DNA from: Gracilimonas sp017641085 | GTDB taxonomy: Bacteria; Bacteroidota; Rhodothermia; Balneolales; Balneolaceae | Length of the DNA: 64,000 bases | Direction: 5' to 3' (one strand) | Assembly (NCBI RefSeq): GCF_046115515.1 | Contig: NZ_CP175953.1 | Part shown: positions 1 through 8,738 of the stretch, piece after piece | Position numbering within the stretch: position 1 is the stretch's first letter | How the letters are laid out: each line of letters starts with the position of its first letter | The notes under the pieces: model-generated | The model's database searches: none | Told to the model about the DNA's origin: nothing | Seen by the model: the letters and a program-made list of their open reading frames with translations, nothing else | Program-made: the position numbers and the translations under genes

Positions 1-1161
1 ACCGGCCTGCCCCATTCCAACCACCAGGTAATTTGCACTGCCAAGCGAGACCACCTGCTGACCCGGATGTTTGACATCCCGTTCGTACTTGAGCAGGGAA
101 AGCTCAAACCGACTCCAAAGGGCATTTACATTTGCAGAAAGCGGAGCGTTGATGGCATAAGATACTGCCACAAGCAAGGCGAAACTGGTAACAACGGTTT
201 CCGGGATGAAGCCACCTGAAACGGCTACAATTCCGGCAATGAGGGTAAATTCACTGTAAGAAGTGAGCGTGGTAGTAACCAGAAAGGAGTTTCTGGATCG
301 CAGTTTGAATCCCACCAGCAAAAAGAAGTAGAGTATGGATTTGATGGGGAGTAAGGCTAAAATGACCACGCAGAATATCAGTTCGTTGTAACCCGGTAAT
401 CCTGCAAGGCCCACTTCCAGAAAGAATCCAACCAGAAAGGCCTCTTTGAGTCCCCAAAGTTTGTGGGTGAGTTCATCAGCAAGTTTATGGCCGGAAAGCA
501 GAGCACCTGCTACTAAAGCACCCAGTTCGGATGATAGTCCCAATACTTCAAAAAGAGCTCCGCCGCCGATAGCTAAAATTAAGGCGAATAAAAGCTGAAG
601 TTCATCATGTCCGCTAGCAATTAGGGCTTTAATTAACAGCGGGCGGAAAAGGGGCAGAGCCAGTAAAGCCAAGCCCCATATGGAAGGCACGCCGCCACCG
701 GTTAAAGCCAGCAAAGCGATGGCAACAATATCCTGCAAAATCAAAATACCGATAGAGACACGGGCGTGGAAAGCGCCGAGTTCGCCGCGGTCTTCCAGGG
801 ATTTGGCGGCCAGCACCGTACTTGAAAAGCCCAGAAGGATACCAATTATGACAGCTTCAACAAGCTCGTATCCGAAAAAGGAGGCAATCAGTCCGAATAC
901 TCCGGCAGTTAAGGCGAGATGGATACCACCCGCGCCCAAAACTTCCGGTCGCAGAATACTTTTAAGGCGCAGGTGAAGACCTACCGTAAACAGTAGAAAT
1001 AAAACCCCGAGATGCCCGATCTCGTGAAGGGTGTCGGTGGTTTCAAATCCCAAAAGAGAGAGAATAATACCGGCACCGAGAAAACCGACCAGTGGCGGCA
1101 ACTTAAGTCGCGATACAGCCATCCCCAGAACATAGGCTGCTGCCAGCCAAAGAATTTCCAT
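1..1161 (-). CDS. Kef-type monovalent cation:proton antiporter (CPA2), 3' part cut by window edge
   Basis: This gene encodes an inner-membrane cation:proton antiporter of the CPA2 family (KefB/KefC/YbaL-like). Reading the minus strand from the ATG at 1161, 387 residues are visible and they are almost entirely hydrophobic, with about twelve membrane segments. The CPA2 exchanger core is recognisable around residues 85-95 (LLGFSSTVLAAKSL). The frame stays open to base 1, where a Rossmann glycine motif (VVGMGQAG) begins; this marks the start of a TrkA-N nucleotide-binding domain, so the missing part is the cytosolic regulatory domain. The exact ion (potassium or sodium) cannot be told from the sequence. 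It lies upstream of, and in the same direction as, nothing else visible; its own start abuts a dispersed repeat. Confidence 0.85.
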   Translation of the reverse strand, partial: MEILWLAAAYVLGMAVSRLKLPPLVGFLGAGIILSLLGFETTDTLHEIGHLGVLFLLFTVGLHLRLKSILRPEVLGAGGIHLALTAGVFGLIASFFGYELVEAVIIGILLGFSSTVLAAKSLEDRGELGAFHARVSIGILILQDIVAIALLALTGGGVPSIWGLALLALPLFRPLLIKALIASGHDELQLLFALILAIGGGALFEVLGLSSELGALVAGALLSGHKLADELTHKLWGLKEAFLVGFFLEVGLAGLPGYNELIFCVVILALLPIKSILYFFLLVGFKLRSRNSFLVTTTLTSYSEFTLIAGIVAVSGGFIPETVVTSFALLVAVSYAINAPLSANVNALWSRFELSLLKYERDVKHPGQQVVSLGSANYLVVGMGQAG

Positions 1162-1176
1162 GTTTGTGAATTAAAG

Positions 1177-1242
1177 ATTCAAAATGAAAAATTAAAAATA
1201 GGTGTCCAACCAATTTTTAATTTTTCATCTTTCATTTTGAAT
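1177..1242. repeat. AT-rich imperfect inverted repeat
   Basis: The left arm 1177-1199 (ATTCAAAATGAAAAATTAAA...) is mirrored by 1213-1242, with one 7-base insertion in the right arm. Sequences of this kind (translating as KIQNEKLKI) occur as dispersed repeats in many genomes, from general knowledge. The right arm contains the stop codon of the neighbouring esterase at 1232-1234. Confidence 0.6.
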
Positions 1243-1936
1243 TTAATAAGGCATTAATATGCTTGATCTCATCTTCATTCACAAGGTGTCCCATGCCCGT
1301 GTATAGTTTTTTGGTGACATCTGCGCCCAACTGCTTCAGAAGTTCTTCGGTTTCATTAACGCGTTCTTTGGGGATATGTGGATCAACATCACTGCAGCCT
1401 AAAAAAGCCGGAGTTTTTTGAAGGTCGCCGGTGTATTGGTCAAAATCCACAGATTCGCCGATCACACCTCCACTCAATGCAATCAAGCCGGCATACTTTG
1501 CAGGGTGACGCGCTATAAACTCAGAAGCAAGACACGCTCCCTGAGAAAACCCCAGAAGAAAGATTCGGTCTTTTGAGATGCCATCCGACTCGAGTTCCTC
1601 AATGATGTCATGAATTTTCTGAAGACCGGAAGACAGGCCGGGCTCGTTCCTTTCGGTTGGGGCCATAAAAGAATAGGGATACCAGGTGTGTCCATTTGCC
1701 TGAGGTGCCCGATAGGTGATTTTTTTATCGGTTTCGAATGCGGAACTCAGGTTGAGTATGCTGGGAGCGCTGGCTCCGCGACCGTGAATCATAATCATGG
1801 CGTAATCGGCCTCTGAAGCAGGTACTCCGGCTTTAGCTACTGGTGTGTTTTGATGGGGACCTTCGAAATTTGTGTTGTCTGTTACACGGAATAAACTCAT
1901 GAATGCAATTGTAATTGGATTGGACTTGGTAATCAT
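1232..1936 (-). CDS. Phospholipase/carboxylesterase family alpha/beta hydrolase, MhqD-like
   Basis: This is a small cytosolic serine esterase of the predicted phospholipase/carboxylesterase family. The catalytic triad is visible: Ser131 in GFSQGA, Asp185 in DPHIP and His217 in GMGHL; the oxyanion region MIMIHGRGA lies near residues 47-55. Length (234 aa) is normal. An internal ATG at 1900 (MSLFRVTDN) is an equally good start, since the first twelve residues are not family-like. It sits directly downstream of a ring-cleaving dioxygenase on the same strand. In Bacillus subtilis the related pair MhqD and MhqO belongs to the MhqR regulon for hydroquinone and quinone resistance, so a role in detoxifying or processing aromatic breakdown products is a reasonable inference. 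A hairpin repeat lies between the two genes and the stop codon lies inside another repeat. Confidence 0.8.
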   Translation of the reverse strand: MITKSNPITIAFMSLFRVTDNTNFEGPHQNTPVAKAGVPASEADYAMIMIHGRGASAPSILNLSSAFETDKKITYRAPQANGHTWYPYSFMAPTERNEPGLSSGLQKIHDIIEELESDGISKDRIFLLGFSQGACLASEFIARHPAKYAGLIALSGGVIGESVDFDQYTGDLQKTPAFLGCSDVDPHIPKERVNETEELLKQLGADVTKKLYTGMGHLVNEDEIKHINALLNSK

Positions 1937-1980
1937 TTTCTAACGTAGAGACACAAGATTTTGTGTCTCTACGTTAGAAA
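1937..1980. repeat. Perfect 20-bp inverted repeat with 4-base loop
   Basis: Arms 1937-1956 and 1961-1980 are exact reverse complements around GATT. The core CGTAGAGACAC is like the GTAGAGAC-type palindromes seen as dispersed repeats in many bacteria. No run of T follows on either strand, so it is not a standard terminator. It separates the two MhqD/MhqO-like genes. Confidence 0.75.
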
Positions 1981-1984
1981 TGTG

Positions 1985-2932
1985 CTAGGATGTTGCCTTT
2001 GAGGTTACCTTAATCTCCGGCAGGATTTCTTCAATCCGGTCCCGTTTGTTTTCTAACCATGGGGGAAGAATCAGGTGTTCTCCCAGGTGTTCAAATTCTT
2101 CATCTACGGTGTAACCGGGGTCATCAGAAGCCATCTCAAAAAGCACGCCGGCAGGTATCCTGTAGTACACAGAGTTAAACCAGTGGCGGTCGATAATTTG
2201 AGTTGGGTGAAGTCCGCGCTTACTTACTTGTTCGCGAAGTTGGTCCAGTTCTTCCTTATTCTCAGTCCGGAAAGCGATGTGATGCACTATACCCCGACCA
2301 TTCTGTCCGTGAATGGGAGCATCAGCGACTTCGATAATCACCGAATGCCCAATTTCAGCATCGGTTTGATATAAGTATAGGTTGTCTTTATTCGCCACTT
2401 GCTCGAACTCGAATAACTCGTTAAGTAGCTTCTCGGTGTGCTCACGCTCGGTCAGGTACATGCGCGCTCCCCAGAATCCCTGAATGGTTTTGTCGAAGGG
2501 AACGATGTAATCCACATTCTCCACTTTTTCTTTTGCCTGCCCTTCAAACACCAGATCCAGTTCCATGCCGTCGGGATCGCTGAAACGAAGTGCGGTTCTT
2601 CCGAAAACATCTTCCACTGTATAATCAACATCGTGATCAGTGAGGCGAGATTCCCAGTAACCTTGTGTTCCTTCAGGAACCTGAAGTGCCACATTCACAA
2701 CTTCACCAGTTCCGGGTTTGCCCTGAACAGCATTCGGCCATGGGAAGAAGGTTAAACTTGAACCCGGATTGGCAGACTGATTTCCATAAAACAAATGATA
2801 GGTACCAGGGTCATCCTGATTCACCGATTTCTTCACCAGCCGCATGCCCAAAACCTGCGTGTAAAATTCGGCATTGCGCTGAGCATCTCCGGCCAATGCT
2901 GTAATGTGATGTATTCCTTTCTGATGTTTCAT
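1985..2932 (-). CDS. Ring-cleaving dioxygenase of the VOC/glyoxalase superfamily, MhqO-like
   Basis: This gene encodes a metal-dependent extradiol-type dioxygenase of the vicinal oxygen chelate fold. Two VOC modules are visible: the first opens with GIHHITALAGD near the N-terminus, the second with GIVHHIAFRT near residue 215. A candidate metal-binding glutamate is in VLFEMASD near residue 265. The family attacks hydroquinone and catechol-like rings; the homolog MhqO in B. subtilis gives resistance to methylhydroquinone. I chose the ATG at 2932, which has GAGAAG just upstream and starts four residues before the conserved GIHHIT; the ATG at 2953 would add seven residues (MPNKREA) and has no ribosome-binding site. 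The gene is followed by the MhqD-like esterase on the same strand. Confidence 0.82.
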   Translation of the reverse strand: MKHQKGIHHITALAGDAQRNAEFYTQVLGMRLVKKSVNQDDPGTYHLFYGNQSANPGSSLTFFPWPNAVQGKPGTGEVVNVALQVPEGTQGYWESRLTDHDVDYTVEDVFGRTALRFSDPDGMELDLVFEGQAKEKVENVDYIVPFDKTIQGFWGARMYLTEREHTEKLLNELFEFEQVANKDNLYLYQTDAEIGHSVIIEVADAPIHGQNGRGIVHHIAFRTENKEELDQLREQVSKRGLHPTQIIDRHWFNSVYYRIPAGVLFEMASDDPGYTVDEEFEHLGEHLILPPWLENKRDRIEEILPEIKVTSKATS

Positions 2933-3121
2933 TGCTTCTCGTTTATTTGGCATTTATTAAACCAACCACAAGATACAACGAATCATTCAATAGTTTAACA
3001 TTAAACTAATTTGTTATTTTCTATCATCTGTATAGATACGCAGGTTGGCAGGGAACAAAGCGGGGCTTGTTTCTTTTATATCAGTAAGGAACCGAATCAG
3101 CAAGCTTAAGTGATTAGAATT

Positions 3122-3607
3122 ATGGATTTATTAGCGCAATCGTACATATTGATGGATGTAAGCATCGCTTTGATCTTGGGCGGTGTTTTAGGGCTGGAGC
3201 GAGAATGGAAGCAAAAGCCGGCAGGATTAAGAACGAACATGATTATAGCGGGATCAGCGGCGTTGCTGGTTTCTTTGGGAAGGGTCGTGGTTCAGGATTT
3301 TGGCACGCTGGCCGCTACCGAAAGCTTTGGCGTTGATCCCATTCGTATGCTTCACGCGGTGATTGTGGGCGTTAGTTTTATAGGAGCCGGCACCATCCTG
3401 AAAAGCACCTCAAAAACCATGGTGCGGTACCTGACTACCTCCGCAACTATTTTGATGGCAGCAGGTATTGGAATCAGTATTGCCTTAAAACAATATATGC
3501 TGGGAGCAGGGGCTACTGTTATTCTGGTGACGGTTAACTTCCTGTTCACCCGACTGAACAAATGGGTGTATAAAATTTCAGATTATGAGAGCCCGTATTC
3601 GAAGTAG
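3122..3607 (+). CDS. MgtC/SapB family membrane protein
   Basis: This is a small inner-membrane protein of the MgtC/SapB family. Four to five hydrophobic segments fill the protein. The family signature is clear: GGVLGLEREW followed by AGLRTNMII and, later, GVSFIGAGTIL. It has only the membrane domain and lacks the soluble C-terminal domain of Salmonella MgtC, so it is closer to the short YhiD-type members. In other bacteria the family is linked to magnesium limitation and to control of the F-type ATP synthase; which role applies here is unknown. A GTG at 3110 would add four residues (MIRI); neither start has a strong ribosome-binding site. It stands alone, divergent from the dioxygenase. Confidence 0.8.
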   Translation: MDLLAQSYILMDVSIALILGGVLGLEREWKQKPAGLRTNMIIAGSAALLVSLGRVVVQDFGTLAATESFGVDPIRMLHAVIVGVSFIGAGTILKSTSKTMVRYLTTSATILMAAGIGISIALKQYMLGAGATVILVTVNFLFTRLNKWVYKISDYESPYSK

Positions 3608-3667
3608 ATATGAAATGAATGGCGGAAACGTTATCATTATTGAGTTCCGAAATTTTAGGAGAGAACC

Positions 3668-4117
3668 ATGAAAAAAATAACAGTCTTTACGTTGCTATTG
3701 ATATGCGGCATGTTGCTTTATTCCTGTGAGAATATGCTTTTTAGTGATGAAGGCGGAAACATAAAAGCAATTCAAACTGATTTTGAAATTGGGCAGCCAT
3801 TTGAGCTTTCATATGGAGGAACGGCAACCAATACCAATGAATCCATTCGCATTGAGTTTACAAAGGTGGAAGACAGTCGTTGTCCTGCAAATGTAACGTG
3901 TGTTTGGGAGGGTAATGGTGAGGTTAAGCTGGTGACAACCATTGACGATGATGAACTGGAAGTTAAACTCAACACCCATTCCAATTATAAAAAGAGTGAA
4001 CGGGTTAATGGAATTACCCTGAAGCTATTGGAATTAAATCCATATCCGGAATCGGCAGAAAAAGGGATCCCTAAAAAAGAATACAAAGCGATTCTGTTGG
4101 CTGAAAGAGAAGAATAG
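3668..4117 (+). CDS. Small predicted lipoprotein with conserved cysteine pair
   Basis: The product is a 149-residue exported lipoprotein. A short basic N-terminus and hydrophobic stretch end in the lipobox LLYSC, with the lipid-carrying cysteine at residue 20. A good ribosome-binding site (AGGAG) lies seven bases before the ATG. The mature part contains a recognisable cysteine pair, SRCPANVTCVWEGNGEVKL, around residues 76-94, a pattern I know from many small uncharacterised lipoproteins of the Bacteroidota and relatives. It is rich in charged residues and probably forms a small beta domain at the membrane surface. No function can be assigned. It is probably transcribed alone. Confidence 0.75.
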   Translation: MKKITVFTLLLICGMLLYSCENMLFSDEGGNIKAIQTDFEIGQPFELSYGGTATNTNESIRIEFTKVEDSRCPANVTCVWEGNGEVKLVTTIDDDELEVKLNTHSNYKKSERVNGITLKLLELNPYPESAEKGIPKKEYKAILLAEREE

Positions 4118-4193
4118 GCGGTTGTTTAACTCAGTAAAAACATCAGTATCTTTGGTCAGATTTTAATCAGCCTGAACCAAAAAGTTTCTTTAC

Positions 4194-5438
4194 GTGAATA
4201 TTTACGCCATCATTATTCTGGCAACCATTGCCATCGATTTTATTCTTGATATCACCTCCAACTACCTGAACCTGAAATCTCTATCAAAAGAACTTCCTGA
4301 AGAATTTGAAGGAGTATATGATGAAGATACCTACGCCAAATCTCAGGAATACACCAAAGTAAGAACCAAGTTTGGCTTTCTGACCGGCGGATTTGACCTG
4401 GCGCTGGTGTTGGGATTCTGGTTCTCGGGCGGATTCAACTGGCTGGATCAGATTGTTCGGGCCTGGGGGTTTGGAGAGCTGGTAACGGGTTTGATCTATA
4501 TAGGGATTTTACTGCTGGCTAAAACCATTCTGAACCTTCCATTCAGTATTTATTCTACTTTTGTGATTGAAGAGCGATTCGGCTTCAACAAAACCACCCC
4601 GAAAACTTTTGTGTTGGATATGGTGAAAGGACTGGGGCTTGGATTATTAATCGGGATGCCTCTGCTTGCCGGAATTCTCTGGTTCTTTATGTATGCCGGA
4701 GATTTGGCCTGGCTGTATGCCTGGGGGGCGGTCACTGCCTTTACGTTGATTATGCAATATGTGGCCCCGACCTGGATCATGCCGCTGTTCAATAAATTCA
4801 CCCCACTTGAAGAAGGGGAACTTAGAACCGCTATTGAAGAATATACTGAGAAGGTGAATTTCCCTCTGCAGGGTTTGTTTGTGATTGACGGCTCCCGGCG
4901 ATCCAGTAAATCGAATGCCTTTTTTACCGGCTTCGGGAAGAATAAAAGAGTAGGACTTTATGATACGCTGGTCGAGAATCACACCGTACAAGAATTAGTG
5001 GCGGTCTTGGCTCATGAAATCGGTCATTACAAGAAAAAGCACATCATAAAAGGGATGATAACCAGCGTAGCGCAAACAGGAGTGTTGTTCTACTTGCTAT
5101 CGGTATTTCTGAACGCCGGGGGATTATTCGATGCGTTTTATATGGAACAGATGTCGGTTTATGCCGGTCTCATCTTTTTTGGAATGCTGTATGCTCCCAT
5201 CGATATGATTTTGTCTGTATTCATGCAAATGATTTCCCGCCGGCACGAATTTGAAGCTGATGCTTTTGCAGCAGAAACAACCGGTGAACCTGAAGATATG
5301 ATTTCAACGCTTAAGCAACTTTCAAAGGATAACCTGAGTAACTTAACCCCTCACTCGTTCTATGTATTTCTGAATTATTCTCATCCGCCGGTACTGGAGC
5401 GTATCCGGGCAATCAGAAATGGTAATCAGGAAAGGTGA
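4194..5438 (+). CDS. M48 family membrane metalloprotease, Ste24/CAAX protease 1 type
   Basis: This gene encodes a zinc metalloprotease embedded in the inner membrane. The zinc-binding motif HEIGH is at residues 274-278 and the third-ligand region EFEAD at 352-356. Several membrane segments precede the catalytic site and a further pair follows it, as in Ste24-type M48A proteases; the length of 414 aa fits that group. The substrate in bacteria is unknown; eukaryotic Ste24 trims prenylated proteins and clears translocons, while bacterial members are generally seen as membrane quality-control proteases. The start is a GTG at 4194. The 3' end overlaps the convergent histidine kinase gene by 13 bases. 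Confidence 0.88.
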   Translation: MNIYAIIILATIAIDFILDITSNYLNLKSLSKELPEEFEGVYDEDTYAKSQEYTKVRTKFGFLTGGFDLALVLGFWFSGGFNWLDQIVRAWGFGELVTGLIYIGILLLAKTILNLPFSIYSTFVIEERFGFNKTTPKTFVLDMVKGLGLGLLIGMPLLAGILWFFMYAGDLAWLYAWGAVTAFTLIMQYVAPTWIMPLFNKFTPLEEGELRTAIEEYTEKVNFPLQGLFVIDGSRRSSKSNAFFTGFGKNKRVGLYDTLVENHTVQELVAVLAHEIGHYKKKHIIKGMITSVAQTGVLFYLLSVFLNAGGLFDAFYMEQMSVYAGLIFFGMLYAPIDMILSVFMQMISRRHEFEADAFAAETTGEPEDMISTLKQLSKDNLSNLTPHSFYVFLNYSHPPVLERIRAIRNGNQER

Positions 5439-6721
5439 CTTTCGTTTACATCCGAGAGTCTGAATGACAACCGAAAGAGTACGCCGGGTTCTGTTTCCCG
5501 GGATTTATATTCATAGTCTGCTTCCAGCTGATCTGCCAGCGTTTGAATCAGTACCATGCCGAGTGAATCCTTTGTTTCCGGCTGATCATCATCAGGAAAG
5601 CCAACCCCGTTGTCTGTTATCTGCAGGGTGATCTGCTGATCATTCTTTTGAAGCTGAACGGAAATCAGTCCTTTCTGCATATCCGAAAATGCGTGCTTAA
5701 TGGAATTGGTCAGCACTTCATTTACAATCAAGCAGCAGGGCACCGCTTGGTTAATGTTCAGGTTGATGGGCTCAAGGTTGAATTCAGTCTCAATTTTAGA
5801 ATGATCATCCATGGTATCGAGAATGGCATGAACCAGGTTTTTTAAACCGGCATCAAAATCCATATTCGAAAAGCTGTTGGATTGGTAAAGCTGCTCGTGA
5901 ATATTGGCCATCGATTTAATGCGAAGAGTACTGTCCATCAGCTTTTTCTGAATACGTTCATCCGTTTCTTTGAACGACTGCATCTGAAGCATTCCCGATA
6001 TTACTGCCAGGTTGTTTTTTACCCGATGGTGGATTTCAGCAAGAAGGGTGTTTTTCTCGCCCAGCGAATTCTCCAGTTCCCCCTGATAGCTCAACAGGTT
6101 TAGCTTGAGTTCTTTCTGGGATTCAATAGTTTCCTGAAGTCCGCTAAACAGCATGGGCATAAATACCACGGCGACTATACTCAAGAGAATAGAATTAGCC
6201 GAAATGGCAATCCATGAAGCTACCTCGTAGCTTTCGCGCAATGGGTAATCAACAAGGCGGTTGTGAATTAATAATGCCTGTATCACACAAATGAGGATAT
6301 TGACGAAAATGGTAAGCACCCCGGCGCGGGTAGGCAGAATCAGCAGGGAAAAAACCGTGGCTCCAAATAAATAAGTAAGACCTGCCCCGAGTTCACCCAT
6401 AAAGAAAATAAGGATGGCAGCTACCGAATAAATAAGGGTAAGGAAAAGATATTTGCGATAATTGATCTGCAACCCGCTATAGAGAGAAATGACTGTAATA
6501 GACAGCCCAAAAAAGATATAAGCGACGGTTAATGAAAGAATGTCGAGCGCAAACACAACTAATGCAGAGGGAAGTAAAACAATGATTCCAAGGGGGAAGA
6601 GGTATATAATGATGGTGGTAAAGAGCTTGTTTCTCCAATATTCCAATCCATCAGAACGGGTCAAACTGCCCATACAGTTCTCGCGAACCCTAAGTTTATA
6701 ATTTTCCCAAAGCTTAGCCAT
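5426..6721 (-). CDS. Membrane sensor histidine kinase, HisKA_2 type
   Basis: This is a two-component sensor kinase anchored by an N-terminal membrane domain. About six hydrophobic helices occupy residues 33-196, with no large periplasmic loop, so it may sense something in or near the membrane. A short linker leads to the HisKA_2 dimerisation box EIHHRVKNNL (histidines 231-232), followed by an HATPase domain with an intact N-box (NEVLTNSIKHA, Asn334) and the ATP-binding DNGVG at 370-374. The glycine box is reduced to SLGMVLI, which is normal for this subclass. Such kinases often act with stand-alone receivers; no response regulator is adjacent. An internal ATG at residue 17 is an alternative start. 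Confidence 0.87.
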   Translation of the reverse strand: MAKLWENYKLRVRENCMGSLTRSDGLEYWRNKLFTTIIIYLFPLGIIVLLPSALVVFALDILSLTVAYIFFGLSITVISLYSGLQINYRKYLFLTLIYSVAAILIFFMGELGAGLTYLFGATVFSLLILPTRAGVLTIFVNILICVIQALLIHNRLVDYPLRESYEVASWIAISANSILLSIVAVVFMPMLFSGLQETIESQKELKLNLLSYQGELENSLGEKNTLLAEIHHRVKNNLAVISGMLQMQSFKETDERIQKKLMDSTLRIKSMANIHEQLYQSNSFSNMDFDAGLKNLVHAILDTMDDHSKIETEFNLEPINLNINQAVPCCLIVNEVLTNSIKHAFSDMQKGLISVQLQKNDQQITLQITDNGVGFPDDDQPETKDSLGMVLIQTLADQLEADYEYKSRETEPGVLFRLSFRLSDVNESHLS

Positions 6722-6978
6722 TAAATTCTATTCTGTAGAAATGATAAGTACTGCCAACAGTTATTTTACTGTTCCGGCTAAAATAATATCAGTTGATAAT
6801 ACAATGAAACCACAAACCAAAATCAACCTAACCTAAAATTCAGTGATGTTTTCCTTATCGGCAAATTCGGTGTTAGCATTAGAAATTTACTCAGACTGAA
6901 ACTTAGGTAGCTATTCAGCGAGTGAGTATCCATAGATTTTGTTTATTTTGGGGTGAATCAAATACGCACCGATTACCC

Positions 6979-8106
6979 ATGAAAAAACACATTGAGACGA
7001 TAGCCATCCATGGCAGCATGAAGGAACAGGTTGGAGAGAATGAGCCCATTGTTCCGGGAATAGAAATGTCCACCATTTACGAGCACCGGAAGTCGGGCAG
7101 GAAGGATGACGACTGGAAATACACCCGACATTCAAACCCCAACCGTGTACAGCTGGAAAATGTGATAAGAGATCTGGAAGGCGGAGATCATTGCGCGGCA
7201 TTTTCATCAGGGATTGCGGCTATCTCCTCGGTATTTCAAACTATAGCATCCGGGGCACACGTGCTGGTTCCCGAGGATGTGTATTTTGGTACCCGAAAGC
7301 TGATCTGGGAGTTTGCCGAACGCTGGAACCTGGAGGTTGATTTCATTGACATGACGGATTTGAATACCGTTTCATCATCCCTGAAAGAGAACACCAAACT
7401 GGTTTGGATGGAAACCCCTTCAAACCCACGACTCCTCATTACCGATGTGGTGGAAGTAAGTAAAATCGCCCAAAAACACGGAGCCATAGCAGCCATCGAT
7501 AACACCTGGCCCACACCATTCAATATGCGCCCACTGGAGCTTGGGGCCGATGTGGTGATTCATTCTACAACGAAATACCTTGGCGGTCACAGTGATATTT
7601 TAGGCGGTGCCGTTATCACCAAAGGGAATGAAGAGTTGTTTGAGCTAATCAGAAAAGTTCAGGTGGTGCAGGGCGCCGTTCCCTCTCCGCAGGATTGCTG
7701 GCTGCTGAGCCGGAGTATCCGTTCGTTTCCGTATCGAATGCGTGCTCATAACGAGAATGGCCGAAAAGTAGCTGATTTTCTGAATGATCACCCAAAAGTT
7801 GAAAAGGTATTCTATCCCGGTTTATCCTCTCACCCCGGACACGACATAGCCAAAGCGCAGATGGATGACTTTGGAGGGATGATCTCATTTCTGATCGACG
7901 GAACGGCTGAAGATGCCATAAAGGTTGTTGCCGGAGCAAAAATGATCAAAGCCGCTACCAGTCTCGGAGGCATTGAAAGCATCTGGGAACACCGTAAAAG
8001 CAGTGAAGGGGAAGAGTCGCCAACCCCGGATAACCTGATTCGTCTGAGCGTGGGGCTGGAACATCCCGATGATATTATTTCAGATCTGGAATTAGCCTTA
8101 TCTTAA
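6979..8106 (+). CDS. Trans-sulfuration family PLP enzyme (cystathionine beta-lyase / gamma-synthase like)
   Basis: This cytosolic pyridoxal-phosphate enzyme belongs to the Cys/Met metabolism family, which includes cystathionine beta-lyase (MetC), gamma-synthase (MetB) and methionine gamma-lyase. The PLP-binding lysine is Lys199 in HSTTKYLGGHSD, and FSSGIAAISS near residue 75 binds the cofactor phosphate. The C-terminal TSLGGIESIWEHR is a family signature. Sequence alone does not separate lyase from synthase; the WEHR ending and a divergent N-terminus resemble MetC-type lyases. I chose the ATG at 6979 because the protein begins there with KKHIETIAIHG, the normal family N-terminus; an upstream in-frame ATG at 6922 would add unlike residues. 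Length is 375 aa. Confidence 0.85.
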   Translation: MKKHIETIAIHGSMKEQVGENEPIVPGIEMSTIYEHRKSGRKDDDWKYTRHSNPNRVQLENVIRDLEGGDHCAAFSSGIAAISSVFQTIASGAHVLVPEDVYFGTRKLIWEFAERWNLEVDFIDMTDLNTVSSSLKENTKLVWMETPSNPRLLITDVVEVSKIAQKHGAIAAIDNTWPTPFNMRPLELGADVVIHSTTKYLGGHSDILGGAVITKGNEELFELIRKVQVVQGAVPSPQDCWLLSRSIRSFPYRMRAHNENGRKVADFLNDHPKVEKVFYPGLSSHPGHDIAKAQMDDFGGMISFLIDGTAEDAIKVVAGAKMIKAATSLGGIESIWEHRKSSEGEESPTPDNLIRLSVGLEHPDDIISDLELALS

Positions 8107-8168
8107 AAACAAAGTAATAGAAAGCCCGTTGGGTTCATCAAAAGAGTGTACCATTTAAAACCATATTC

Positions 8169-8669
8169 ATGATCAATAAGATTATTTCTGTATTTCTGAT
8201 TTCTATCACTGCTATTTCCATGGCGCAGGCTCAAAACCGGCCGGATATGTTTGACTGGAAGCCACTTTCAGAAGCGATGGAGCTGGCTGAGCAAAACGAT
8301 AAAAAAGTGCTGGTGTATGCCAATGCCGTGTGGTGCACGTATTGCAAGAAGATGGAGAAGGAAGTGTTTACGCAGGAAGCGGTGCAACAAAAAACCAAAG
8401 AGCATTTCTATTCCGTGTGGATGGACATTGAATCGGATGAGAAACTGACTTTTCGCGATCAGGAAATGACCCAGATTCAATTCAGCCGGGCCATGCGAAT
8501 CACCGGAACCCCCACCTTCATTTTCTTTGATTCAGAAGGAGAGATTATAGCCGGTCAGCCCGGATTTATCCCGGAAAAAATGTATCTGCAAATCCTCGAA
8601 TTTGTGGGAAGCGATGCCTACCTCGATCAGAGCTTCGGGGAGTTTGCGGGGATAGAGGCGGAGAATTAG
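8169..8669 (+). CDS. Exported thioredoxin-like protein
   Basis: The product is a periplasmic thioredoxin-fold protein. A signal peptide covers residues 1-22 and ends in AQA. The redox motif CTYC is at residues 56-59 (VWCTYCKKMEKEVF), which is the arrangement of the thioredoxin_7/DUF255-like group rather than classical TrxA (CGPC). A cis-proline loop is visible as ITGTPTFIFF near residue 117. It probably reduces or isomerises disulfides in exported proteins, or accepts electrons from a DsbD-type membrane donor, which is not in the window. It lies between the PLP lyase and hutU on the same strand, with no obvious functional tie to either. Confidence 0.8.
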   Translation: MINKIISVFLISITAISMAQAQNRPDMFDWKPLSEAMELAEQNDKKVLVYANAVWCTYCKKMEKEVFTQEAVQQKTKEHFYSVWMDIESDEKLTFRDQEMTQIQFSRAMRITGTPTFIFFDSEGEIIAGQPGFIPEKMYLQILEFVGSDAYLDQSFGEFAGIEAEN

Positions 8670-8738
8670 AATGGCGTGAGTCTTCCCTCAAAATCCTGTA
8701 CATTCCTGCCGTGGAATTGTTTACAGGAATAAAAACTG

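Noticed and set aside
680..1257. Plus-strand frames opposite the Kef antiporter
   Set aside because: Shadows of the antiporter; the second runs through the AT-rich inverted repeat and reads as KIQNEKLKI, a known artefact of that repeat.
6722..6978. SAM riboswitch upstream of the PLP lyase
   Set aside because: No SAM-I or SAM-II type core could be recognised; only a small AACAGT/ACTGTT stem is present.
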